Shown one piece after another: positions 12,253 through 24,900 of a DNA stretch of 64,000 nucleotides. Source of the stretch: Triglochin maritima (taxonomy: Eukaryota; Streptophyta; Magnoliopsida; Alismatales; Juncaginaceae); NCBI GenBank assembly GCA_963682175.1, contig OY821775.1, forward strand, positions 868,001 to 932,000, in the 5' to 3' direction. Within the stretch, counting starts at the first letter, position 1. Each line of letters begins with the position of its first letter. Position numbers and translations under genes: made by a program. Below the pieces are notes generated by a model. That model saw only the letters and a list, made by a program, of their open reading frames with translations, made no database searches and was not told the origin of the DNA.

Positions 12253-14356
12253 ATGGCTCAATCTTTACCGAAATCTTGTGATCAGAACCCTCTGTACGTG
12301 CGTGCGCATTTTAGAGCTGCATTCTATCCGAAATTTGAAAATGAAGATTCAGATCACAGGGTAAACTTTGCTCCCTTCTTGTTTTGTTTTTGTCAAGTGA
12401 TCGAAGTGGTTGGTTAATGATTAACAGAGAATATCACTTTGTTACCTTGTTTTGTTCAGACAAGAGAAGAAATGATTGATAGGGTGTCAAAAGGTGTGGC
12501 TACGCTTGAGGTAGGGATTCTCGAGTTTCTCTGTTGTTATACTTGTTATTTGCCTTTTCTTCTTCATTTACTACCATTCCTAACCGCATAAAAGAAAACA
12601 GTGATGAGTTTCTTGCAATTGGGCCCTTTATTATAACTTGTGGTAATACCATTTGCAGGTTTCCCTTAAACATTCAGGATCCCTTTTCATGTATGCCGGT
12701 CGTCTTGGTGGTGCATATTCTAAAAATTCCTATGGCAACATGTGAGCTTGTACTTTTGTATTGTCTTCTGTTATTATTTTTATTCCTTTGCCTCTCTTTT
12801 TTTCCTTATGAAAAATCAAGGGTTGCATACTATGCAACATTACATGTTTGTGTCGAGTACCTTAGTTGCACATTCTGTTTATTACAATGTTTGTTTATGA
12901 TTATTAACATTGACATTCTAAATCTGGAAATTATAGTCTTGAATAGAAAACACTTTACAATCTTCATTGAAATTCGCATTCAAGGTAATACATTGACTTC
13001 CACAGAATTGTCTCTGATCACATTGTTAGTTATGTTTGCCACTCATGTTAGTTATTCATACTTTAATTGATGAAGTGATCTCACATTGTAAATTTGTCTT
13101 AGTTATATTATGCACATGTCATTGTGGTGATTATGTTTATCTTTGATCAACCAAATCATCCAATCTAGGCCCTTTTTGATTTCTCACTTGTTTTGTAGTC
13201 ATGCTGCTGTAGGTATCTTCGTTCTTGGACGAGTGTTTCATGAGGCTTGGGGAACTAGGGTACTTGAGAAACAAGTAGAGTTTGACGACTTTCTCGAGGT
13301 ATTAAATCAATACATGGCATTGTTTTAAGCTTCCAGTCTCTCAAGGTTTATGTCATGTCAATTAACACCCTACAGTCAATTGTGGTGTTGTCCTCAGTCA
13401 GAATCAAATTCCGCATCCAATTCATTGCTGTAATTTTTGTGCAAAATGATTGTTTTCTCTAGCAACAAAGTGGTCGTACATGCTGTCTTTTGGAGCTTTA
13501 ACCCTTCTAAGCAATTTCTTATATAATGTCATCATTTGGTTCTTGAGCATTCAGTTCCCATCTTCTGCATTTCACTATAACTGTACACACGGTTGCTGTG
13601 TTGTTGATATTGTTTTAACTAAAAATATTGAGGGCAGATTGATTTGCAGATGTATCTTCCAAACATGTAAATCTGTGGTCGTGCTTTTTGTGATGATACA
13701 ACCTGATGTTTCACATTCACATTCTGTAGCCCATGTAGTTCCTGTTTGATGGTCTTTGATCTTTTGTCTTTTTTGTCCTAGATGAGTCGTATTTCTATAT
13801 CAATGGAATTGGTGACTGCAGTATTGGGTGACCATGGACAACATCCCCGAGAAGATTATGGTATTGTTATTCTTCCTTTGAAGTTTGAACTAGTAAGATG
13901 TAAGCTTCTTGAGCTCTTTCTTTCTAAAAAAACATCACAACGCCAAAAAAAAAATCAGCCGAAAAGTGTAAAAGATTTGTTTTAATCAAGGTGCTTGCAT
14001 AGTTACATTCTTCCGTTCGGAAAGTCCTAAAGATTTTAGTCATAAACCTACCAAGTAGAGTCCTTCGTAAATGAATAGTTGGTACTTTGTAAATTTTCAT
14101 GGTTTTATGTTTCAGTTTTTTACTCTGTTTGCTTTTTTGATAAACTTATTGATCTTTTTAAAAAAAAATCCAAAACCATCATTTTGTTTACGAAGTTGAT
14201 TTGTAAGTCATTTTTTGCAGTTATTGTGACAGCAATTACACAATTTGGGTCTGGAAAACCAAAGTTCTATTCTACTCCAGATGTGATTGGCTTTTGTCAT
14301 AAATGACGTCTTCCTACAAATCATATGTGGTTATTCTCAACAAGGTAAGGTCTACA

Positions 14357-14988
14357 GTGGGTGTTAGTGCCGCCAGAATCCGGGGGAATCCGAGAGAAAG
14401 GAAAATGAATTCCTGTTGACTCCGAAAAAGTGGGTTGTTTGTGCCCGTGGGAAGGATTCCGTCGGATTCCGTGGTAGGTTTAAAATTTTCTTTGAGTTTT
14501 CCGTCACTTTGTGGTCGGAAAGCCACGGAAATCGACTTTTTTTGGTCGACCGTCAACCATTCGGTCCACCGAAATGATTTTAACGGACGACCGAACATAT
14601 TTCGGTCCACCGAATTCGTAACTGGAATGACCCGTTCGGACGAACGATCTTGGTTTGGTCTTCCGTTTACGTTCACTTTGAGCAATCACTAGAAGTCTTA
14701 TTTCGGTCGTCTGTTTTCTTTATCCAAATTGTTGGAATTCTTACATTGTGTTTGGTTTTCAGGGGGCGCTGCCCCCTTGCAACCCCCGTCACCTAACCAG
14801 CGAGACCCCCGACCGACCTGTCGTAGTGGACATAAAAAGTATGAGAAAATCACTCAAAGGGAAATTATTTTCCACTTTCCGATACATGCACAAACAACAA
14901 AATTCAGTCAAAGGGAAACTGTTTTCCTCTGTTTTCCCGTTGACTCCGGAAATCACTTCCCGGAGCTTTCCGCGCCACTAACACCCAC
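14357..14988. mobile_element. TIR element in an RNL-like intron (GTGGGTGTTAGTG ends)
   Basis: Terminal inverted repeats GTGGGTGTTAGTG (left) and CACTAACACCCAC (right) bound about 630 bp just inside the 5' end of the 1.77-kb intron 14345-16109. The interior has repeated GGTCGACCG/CGGTCCACCG motifs and GC-rich tracts. No clear target duplication is found. Similar right ends recur near 36795 and 37345. Confidence 0.5.
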
Positions 14989-17900
14989 GTGTTAGTGTGA
15001 ATGAGTCACTACATTTATTGCATCATATTGTCAAGATCCCACACGACGGCAAGATAGTGACCATATGATGTGTCGATCATGTAGTTTTAACAACGGATTG
15101 AATCTCTAACGATTTATTATTATTAAAAATATACAAACTTTCTAACTTAAGAATGGATTATTATTATTATTATCATTTAACTTAATCATATTGTGCGTTT
15201 TAGCGTGTATCAATTAAGCTTAGTTTTAATATGCAAGGGGTACGTTTTCATTTATAAGCCGTTTATATTCCCAAATGGCCAAATTTAAGTCTATATTTAT
15301 TTGGCAAAATAAACCCAGCATGCACAAGACAAAGAGGAGACCAAACCCAACTTATACAACAAATACTCTACTTTTAGAATGATTTAGTGTTCATTCAAGA
15401 TTGTGGTGGGGTGAAAATTTGAACTGCGTACAATGTTGGAACATCTTAAGCTAGGCAAAACCGCTTCCAGATCAAATGAAATGAGTAGACTAGCAAAACT
15501 AACACATTCTATTTCTATCCGTACTCAGAGATAAGAGGTAATCTCAGCAGTGAACATGCAAGGAGATTTTTTGTTTGTTTAGTTTTCACTGTAGAAATTA
15601 TAGCTCAATTTTAAGTTATTAACTAGCCGGCATATTAAGGTATTAGGTATTTCTGAAATTAAACTAGGAAGAGACATGCGTGGATGAATGGTGTATGCAA
15701 ATAGTGACAGACTTCATTGGTATGTTTGCATTGATTTCTAATTGTGTATACTTCTGCGATTATGCTAGGATCACTACTTCATGAGGCAGCATCCTCAAGT
15801 CCTCACCTAAAATATGAACTATCAAAGAGCTTACGAGGGCATCCTCAAGTCCTCACCTAAGATTATGGTAAACCACATAAACAGAACCCACCACTAGTTT
15901 TGTGGCAATCTATAATGGTATTTCTTCAAGATAAGTTAATACCATTGTTACACCTCACAAATAGATTTCACTTGAACCCTCGTTTCTATGCCACACGTGC
16001 TATCATGCGGCTTGTGTTTAATCTAACACGTGACGAGTATTAAAGTCCAAATGATGTATTAAAAGACGTTTTGGAAGTGGCATACAAGTAATCTTTATTT
16101 TTGGTGTAGGGAATCAGTGACATCTTTTTTTGATGCGTATGATGCACTTTATGAAGAGGGAACAGCAACTGATGTATGCAAGGCTCTTAATGAAATTGCT
16201 GATATCTTTATACCAGGTAATTTTTGAACTTGATGTGCCTTTATTTTATATAATTCCATTTCTGGTCTACTCTTTTTCATGCTATAGTCGACTTTATCTT
16301 TTTCCCGATTTTCTAGATTTTGTTGCCTTTACCCAGAGTTGTGTTTGCCATCATTTAATCTCGCTCTTAGTATCTGATATTTGAACCTGTACTTCGGGAC
16401 CTGAATTATGGTAATCATGTAGTTCGAATTTATCAAAATCATAAATTTTTGAGCTTATTATTTTTGACTTGTTTGTTCCTTCAAAATTATGCTTTCTTAA
16501 TGTTGAGTTGCTTTTCAATATCCTGTGAAGTTGGAGAGGGTTGTTTAACTGTTGTTTTACAGGATCAAAAGACCACGTCAAAGTGCAAGGTGAAATTCTA
16601 GAGGGTCTTGTTGCTCGTACTGTAAACCAAGGCAATATAAAGCAGATGAAGCAAATTTCAAGAGACCTTCCTTGCCCACAGTCAGATGGTGGTATGTCAT
16701 TTGTCTCTCTTATGTTTAATATCTGTTTTTCTTTGTCATTATTTCGAGGGTCTCCGGACATTTTTCTCCCCGAATGAAGATGTTAGCTATTGTTTGTACT
16801 TGGTACTGGACTCCCCATTCAAAACCTTATTGTTGCACTGAAATATCTTTATAGTAAACAAAATCCATCATCAGGTATCTGTTATAAAGTACTTTGCTCA
16901 GGGATCTACAGGAGTTAGCTAAGTTAGTATATCCATAGCCTTGAGAAAGTTAAGAGCCTGAAGACTTGAGATCGAGCCCCAGTTGTCACAAGTTGTTTCC
17001 TGTGGTCTAATTAGAATAAAATGGGGAAAACTTTAAAGAAAAAGATCTTGCAATCACATTGTGGTTTTATAACAGATGATAGTTTTAATATAATTTGGTT
17101 TTGGTGTAAATAAGTAACTTGTATCAGGGCTTCATGTTAATGTGTCTTTTGTCAGTCTTTCAGTGGCATCTATTTTTTCTGTTCTTATTGCTGGAACATA
17201 TTTATCATTTTAATTTCTTTTATACTTCTTTCCCAAATTCTATGGCATGCATGTAGATTTACAATGCATGAATGGTTCAGTTTTCTGCTGCATTATTATT
17301 TTTTGTTTCTGATTCCGTCCTTGTTCTAAATACATTTTATCCAGCTGATATTGACCTAGGACCTAGTTTGCGAGAAATATGGGCTTCAAATTCAGACAAA
17401 CAACAGGTTTTCGAGTCATTTCCACCTTCAAATTATAAAATTAATGTTAGTAAAGATGATTTCCTATGGTTTTCCTTCTTTATGAATTGTAGAAAATTAA
17501 AGAACTTCTACGCAGTGTTGGTTTTTCTTTCCATCATTGTTCTTCAGACTGGCGTCCGGGAGTTGATGTTGGATACGTACTTTCATTGCTCTTACAATCA
17601 CAGCCTTTGGATCCAGAGACATCAAAATTGCAGGTTAACCTCTTCTCTTGGCCTTCTTATTCCCGCCATCAGTGATTTGATTTTATTCCTAACCTTGGTC
17701 AAGTTTTCCTACATTTGTCACTATTTTGTTGGAGTTTGCTGACAATGTACTTCTTGTCGTTACCGATCAAAAAAGAAAAAAGTACTCATCCTCTTGGGTT
17801 CTATTCTCACATTTTATATTTCCTTTGGATTATTCATCTTACAGGAAATGATTTGCTTGATGAATAAAAAGTATTATGACGTCCGGTTCAAATTCTATTT

Positions 17901-19369
17901 CCATGAACTTGATACAAAGGACAGTCTTCATTTTAAACTCGTCATTCAAGTTCGAAAGGATTCAACTTTTCGACAATACCAGAAAGAAATGAGGTACCAT
18001 ATTACTTACGTTTTCATCTTCAGGAGGTATTTTCCAGGCCTATCTAGTATTTACTTCCGTCTCCATACGTTAAAGAACCTCACTTTCGCAGGTGTACACC
18101 TGGGCTATGGCCATTATACCGAGGTACAAAAAACTTTTGCTATTCATTTCAGAACAAATTCTCCTCCAGTTACACTTTGTTTTTGCAGGATTTTGCGTTG
18201 ATGTAAGCTTATGTAAAAATGAAGTGGCACTTTCTGGAACTTTAAGTACCAATTGTTCAGTTGCGGAACATGATAGTTCCAGTCACTGTGGATTACAAGA
18301 TGATGGTTTACATGAAGACAAGGAAAATCTAATGATCAAGTTGAAATTTCTTAAATACAAGGTATGTTTGTGCACAAGGTCGTGTAACTTTTTCCTGTGA
18401 ACCGATTGTATTACCTGCTCATTTTTATGTTACTAGAACTTGCTATCACTAGAAAGGTACAGTTTCTTGCCCAACCCGGAGAAGATTTACCATCGGAATT
18501 AGACATGGAGCATGCATGACATTCCTAAGATTGATTGTTTTTAATTATAGATAACATTTCCTTTTATTTTTTATTTCTTTTTTTACATAAATATATGACA
18601 GCGATGATGCATTTTCCATATGCTTTACATGAATAGCTTATGAGTAAGGAAATTACAGAAATTGCTCTTTTATTTCCTTCTTATTGGAAATTATTTGATG
18701 GTATACCTCATGTAATGCTTCTATTTGACCCATATACTGCTTTACTTGTGGCAGTTGCGTACCTTTTTGATCCGTAATCGCTTGCCAACACTTTTCAAGC
18801 ATGAGCGTGGTCCTGCAGTGTACAAGGACGAATGCCTGTCGTAAGTTTGTTAATGAATTATAGCAGGAAAATGCATGTTACAGACCATCTCCAGATTATG
18901 ACTACTGATATACTGATTTAAGACAAACCATAACAACTAATAAATGAAAACAGAAACTCGAATTTCATCTCTCTGTCCATTATGATTTATCTTCATTCAA
19001 TTTTTTTCCATTAATCGGGACAGCACCACTAGACACTAGCTAATAGCATAGTGTCATGGATCTAATATATTGAATACTAAAAACCATAATAACTAAGGTA
19101 ACCAAAATTGTGGGAACTGGGGACAATAGCTGATATGTTATTTATTGTGGAATCGACTGATCTTTGTATAAGAATGTTTCGATTTTATTAAATGTTTTGT
19201 TTCCTTCCAATGCAAGTCAAATAAAGTCATGGGGAATTTCACCGGAAAAGAAGAGTGAGCTCAGCAAGATGCTTGATAAATGGTAAAATTGATTTCCCCA
19301 CTTCAGTTCTACCTTATTTAGTTTTATAATAATGTTATTATCACTTAAACGGCCGACCTTAGTTGAAAC

Positions 19370-19787
19370 TAGGGGTGCAACTCGGATAATTTGACTCCGA
19401 TACCTAGTATATCCGAATTCAAATTCGAATTTCATAATCCATTACCAAATTCGAATTTGAAAATCAGTAGAACTATCCGAATCCGAATCTTCAAAAAAAT
19501 TGAATACTAATTGGTATTCGGATATTATTCGAAATTAAATAGATATGTATATTGTAATTAGTTTTCGAATCAAAATTTTTGAATACTAATGTATGTATTT
19601 GACCATATATCCGAATAATTCGGATAATTTCGAATTTGAAATACATTGTATCCGATTTCTAATTGGTAATTTTTTTAAACCAAATCCGTATCCGAAATTA
19701 AATTGGTAACATTAAACTTATCAAATATCAACTAAATAGAAATTTTCGAATCGACTACTCGGATAGTTGGTAACTATTGCACTCCTA
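19370..19787. mobile_element. hAT-like MITE in an RNL-like intron, 8-bp target duplication
   Basis: A 418-bp element with inverted ends TAGGGGTGCAA and TTGCACTCCTA. It is flanked by perfect 8-bp direct repeats GTTGAAAC at 19362-19369 and 19788-19795, the hAT hallmark. The interior is AT-rich with many ATCCGAAT and AATTCGAAT motifs. No ORF. Confidence 0.85.
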
Positions 19788-20334
19788 GTTGAAACCGGCA
19801 ATTCGGGCATAAATATTAGAAACTGGCCCAGAATTTCAGTTTCGGGTGTCAAAACTATTCAAAATTTCAAACCCTGGTCAAACGGTTTAGTTTCCTCTGT
19901 AGCCACTTGCAATCATTCTTCGATTCAGACTTCCAAATTGTTATGAACCGGTATTTATTGGTGTTTGTTTGTTTTGATTAAGGCAGCTCAATTTATAATG
20001 TTCCTTGGTTGTGTGAGATAATTTGCTTTTCATAATTATCTTCAGGGCTGAGCATATCCTTGACAAGTATGAGAACGCAGATTCTTTGAAGGATTCATAT
20101 CTCAAAGAAGCTGAGCCTTTTCTTCAGGAATATGCAAACCAAAGTTCAGAGAACAAGTCTCTTGTTGGACCAGCTGGATATTTATTCAGGATTGAGGATT
20201 GTGTAGTAAAAGAACGGAACAATAAGGACGAAGAAGGCTTGCAAAGACTGCAGATAGATGAAGCCATACCAACCTATATATATAATCCATCATTGGAGAA
20301 AAAGAAGAAGAAAAACAATTGCGCTCGACAATGA

Positions 20335-21918
20335 TAATGAGAAAACAATATGCATTGTTCAACATGATAGGATACTTGCGTTTATAGTGATCGAGGATGC
20401 CATTCCATTAAAGGTCTAAATTTTCGTAGGGATTTGTCCGTCTATTCTTTGAAGGTATCTTATTTGTATTAGCACGTCATTTTAGGGGGGGAATAGATTA
20501 TTAGGATTAACTCAGGTTAGTATATTGTTTTGACCGTTAGGATGTCACTCCCATTGTATGGAACCTGCATACCAATGTAAGATTTATAAACGAGACGATC
20601 TGTATTTATCTTGCACAGATGGACGTGCAACTTATAATGTTGGATTAGAGATTGCATATGATACTGATAGTCCATGTAAAATGGTTAATATGATTTTCCA
20701 ATTTGCGTGAAGATAAAAGTAAATGCATGCCCACATAAAAACAACTCTTATCAATTTTTAAGGAAAATCATCCAAATAAGTTACTTGTAAATTACAGACT
20801 TCCATAGCTAACTTATGCCGGGAAAAGTTTTAAGGTCATGTCAAAATGAAGTCGTGAAATATGGCTTCTGGTGTTTAATCAGTAGTATTTTTTCTTCGAA
20901 TTTCGTTTAATCGGTAGTGTTTTAGCCGTTCATATAAAGGTTGAGATAATCAGAGAAATGTCCAATCGGTTTAACCGGATTCATGGATTGAGATCACATC
21001 ACATTTCAAACACGTTTTCAGACACTTGCATGCATGTGCAGAAAATACATACAAGATACTCGATAACTGCGAAGAACATGCACCTACGAAATCAAAGTAT
21101 GTAACCAAAAATTAAATAAATACAGAAACATATGAAGACGTCCATAAAATATGTATCTATCGGTTACTCCACCAAGGTCACTCCAACTGAATAACAAGAA
21201 CGTTCCTCATTGAGATCCAAACTAATAACCCCGCCGCCATCATAAACTAGTTTTGTTAAACACTACCAACAAGCATTTTCAACCTCACCTATTGTAATCA
21301 CAATTAAAATGATAAGAAATTTACACCATATCTGTACATAAAAGAGAGCGATGTCCAAAATTGAGAAGCCCACGGTGACTTTCTCACTCTCATGGATGAG
21401 TCAGGAGTAACTAGTAAACATGTTATCTGATAGAGTTCGCTTTTACAATTTTCTTCATCCAAATTCCTCGCAGCGCTGTGATGAAAAAGAATAAAACAGA
21501 ATGAGTCCACAATCGTGACAACAGAACTAAGGAAACAACAATTAAGGAAGGAGCACCAGACATGATTCATCTCGGTCCAAATTTCGCTGTGCGTTAAAAA
21601 TAACCTAACATTAAGAAACTCCTTCCAGGAGCACAACGCACCCACAATGACTGCCACAACACTAGGTACTAAGAGAACCAAAAGCAGTGCTACAATTATC
21701 AGATGCTAACTGTGCTACTAACGGAAGATGCTAAATTTGTTTGCTCCTCGGTTGATCAAAAAATGCAGTATAGTGAAATCATGCAATAAATGCCAATACA
21801 AAGTAAGTATTTTTACATTGTATACAGGAAAAAACGGAAACCACTGCTTGAGATAAGAATAAAGCAACTCAAGTACTCACCTAAGTTTGAGTCGAAGTGG
21901 TAGACCACCAAACTGATG
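20335..21918. other. Intergenic, between RNL-like and HDA6-like 3' ends
   Basis: Convergent 3' flanks. The 21300-21900 part probably includes the HDA6-like 3' untranslated region. The missing RNL kinase/phosphodiesterase domains are not found here in any frame. Short ORFs resemble nothing recognisable. Confidence 0.5.
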
Positions 21919-24900
21919 CTAAGGCTTCTCCCCATTTTCAGGTTCGGAATCATAGCATTCACCATCCCATAATTGTCGTTTTGGTCTGACATCCATATGA
22001 TCCTCTTCCTGTATGAAAATTGAGCAGGGAAAAGGTTCGTAAAAAAGGTGCAATGACGAAACGGAAATCTGATACAATAGTCTGACCTCCTCTGGAACTT
22101 CTGTCACTGGTGGTGCAGTTTGGAATTGGACACTGGGAACATGTTGTATGCTGGAAAGATGCTCCAAGAGAATATTCCTAAAAGTGACAACCATAGATTA
22201 AACGATAGTGGTACCCATGAACATCGAAATCTCCCTTATTTCGACACAGAATACACAACCAAACAGCAAATACAAAAAAGCAAAGTATAAAGGGAGATGG
22301 CAAGATATTAGACAACATTACCCCAATGTCTCAAAAGAAAGAAAGTAAGATTTTGGTTAAGACCAACAATTATTGAGCAATTAATAACCAAGTCCAGCAG
22401 TTAAAGCCCATTTATTTTACAGATAAATTTTACCTGGGGTATGATACCCTTAAATAAAATCTGGTCATATAACAAGTAACAATTGTGAAGCAAACTGAAT
22501 TATTTGTGAACTTACCTTGTAGAAGCAGGGGTTTAATAGGATTCATTCATAGTTATATCTAGGGGTGAGAATCCGGTCCGGACCGGACCAGATTTTTATC
22601 TGGGGTCCGGACCGAAGACCAGACCGATCCGGTCCGGTCCAGGACCAGAATTTTTAAATTAAAACAAAAAGCGGACCGGAACCGGAACCGGAACCGGAAT
22701 TTTCAAAAAGTCCGGACCGGACTGGGTTTTGCACACCCCTAGTTATATCACTCAACAAATGAATTGGATAGACAGATATAAATATAAAAATTCTTCCAAA
22801 CCAATCTGTAAGATGGATCATTGGTGGATGGATCCCAACACGAAAGGCATTTATTCATCGATCACCATTTATAAACTTACCCAATGGAAAGATTGTTTTC
22901 CCGAAACGGACCTGGAATCAAAAGTAAAGAACATTTTCTAGTTTCATAACTTTCATCGGATGAATTGACGGGAGGGCTAGACATCTTACTCAAGTGTTGA
23001 ATTTATGTATTAGTGTCATACACCATCACAGTTAGACTAGCATGAATTCAACATGCATTTGTGTCCCCGAAAACAGTAAGGTAAGCCTAGTCGGAACTCA
23101 AAAGGCAGCCAGGCACAAAGTGCATGAGCGTATAGGAATACATGGAATGCCCAAAATATCCCATCATGAGAATAGTTTGTGAATGTAAATAGTGCAACCA
23201 ATCATCTACATATTTTAAATTCAATATATTTGCAGCAGATCCTGACACAACTACAACAAACCTGATCTTTTCCAGATCTTCGGGAACATTTTGGTTCTCT
23301 ACATTTTCTGGTTCAATGTGAAGACAGTAGTCTGGACCAAAATACTCATAGTACTCATTGTATGGCAATTTGTTTTCAGGCTCCACCCCAACTGCTACAG
23401 CTGTCTGAACACACGTTAAGGAATGAAATTAGTTATAGATAGACAGAGATAAGATGCGGACGACAAATAGAGAATACCTCATAGCACCAGCACCGAGCAA
23501 CATTGCGGATTGTATATCCTCCACCTCCGAGAACCATCATAGGGACATTGAAAGATCTGAGAAACCGCAAGCAATCAGCATGTCCTCTAACAGATAAATT
23601 GAAGCACCCTAACCTATCTCCGGACAAGGAATCTGCTCCACACTGCAGAACAACCACCTCGGGCTGATAAACTTCCATGACTTTACTGATCACAGGTCTA
23701 AACAAGCTGGAGAAACTTTCATCATCCATTCCATCATGTAATGGAACATTAAGAGCATAATACTTCCCTTGTCCAAATCCGACATCCTTGATATGCCCTG
23801 ATCCAGGGAAAAAATCTCCAAATTTGTGGAATGATACCGTCATTACCCTGTCTGTTGTGTAGAATGCCTCTTCAACACCGTCACCATGGTGGACATCAAT
23901 ATCCACATAGAGGACACGCTGAAGAGTGACCAAATCAGCAAAATGTTTGAAACACGAGGAAAGAAAATCAATTTCTAAAAAATCACAGGATAGTGGACCT
24001 TCAAATAATGATCCATCTGCAAATCAAAAAATACTGCTCCTTTGCATTTTCGTAGATATGGAATCATATGTTACAGAATACCAGTTTCGTGGTAGGCCAT
24101 ACTTTTCCCCAAGAGCAACATAAATTATGACTACAGATAGATTCCTTGACGAAAGAGTAAATGATGGTCATACGCCACAGCATGTTAATTTCATTTGTCT
24201 TGTTATATTCCCAAATCTGCGTGGACTACTTGGAAGTAAATACTATGATAATGTTTAAAGGGAAATTATCAACTGATATTTATTGCATAACTTACACCAA
24301 ACAAAATCGCAATAAAGTGCAGTCTCAATGTGAGTCAAAAGGTTTTAATTGCAGAATCAACTAAAGTGAAGCACTGAAATGTAATTTACCTGAGAAGGAT
24401 ATTCATAATAATGAAATCCAAAATAAAATAACAATTATTAAAAATCTATCTTAGATAAAAAGAAACTCGATTGGTTAAAGAAACCCTATGGACCCCAGAA
24501 CTAAATTCATAATATTGGAATCCAAAAATTAGAATCATAAAAACAAATTGTGACCTTTGATCAAAAGAAACTCAAACTAACTTTCATAATACACAAATTC
24601 AAAAATAACAATCATTGAACAATTTTCAACCTTGATCAAAAGAAACTCAAAGCAAAATTAATAATAGCCGAATTCAAAAATAACAATCACTAAACAAACT
24701 TCCACCTCAATCAAAAGAAACTCAAACCTAAATTCATAATAGCCAAATTCAATAATAACAATCATTAAAAAAAATTGCCTTGATTAAAGGAAAGTCAAAA
24801 CTACAAGAAAACAAGCATAATCTCAACTTCACACCATGGACCATAAGAAATGCTTTCAACACAAAATTTGTGGTCACGACAACATGTTTTTACCTTAACT

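Larger units (their letters stand above)
12253..20334 (+). pseudogene. tRNA ligase RNL-like, ligase half only, with a nonsense codon
   Basis: Plant RNL seals tRNA exons after intron removal with an N-terminal ligase, a middle kinase and a C-terminal phosphodiesterase. Here only the ligase half is present. Exons: 12253-12360, 12461-12511, 12659-12741, 13199-13298, 13782-13860, 14221-14344, 16110-16216, 16563-16691, 17345-17406, 17493-17633, 17845-17993, 18092-18123, 18189-18361, 18755-18840, 19217-19282, 20046-20334. All join in frame at GT-AG sites. Diagnostic peptides are YPKFENEDSDH, EVSLKHSGSLFMYAG (ligase lysine AAA at 12668-12670), VQGEILEGLVAR and LRTFLIRN. At 14304-14306 the conserved tryptophan of HKWRLPTNH is TGA. 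The frame ends in a lysine run where the kinase domain should follow. The true 5' end is uncertain. A truncated paralog is the simplest reading; a sequence error at the TGA cannot be excluded. Confidence 0.8.

Noticed and set aside
20335..21300. Missing RNL kinase/phosphodiesterase exons
   Set aside because: Looked for a P-loop GIPGCAKS-type motif and its context; none found before the HDA6 gene.
21304..21681. Minus-strand ORF of 125 codons next to HDA6
   Set aside because: No recognisable domain; position fits the HDA6 3' untranslated region.
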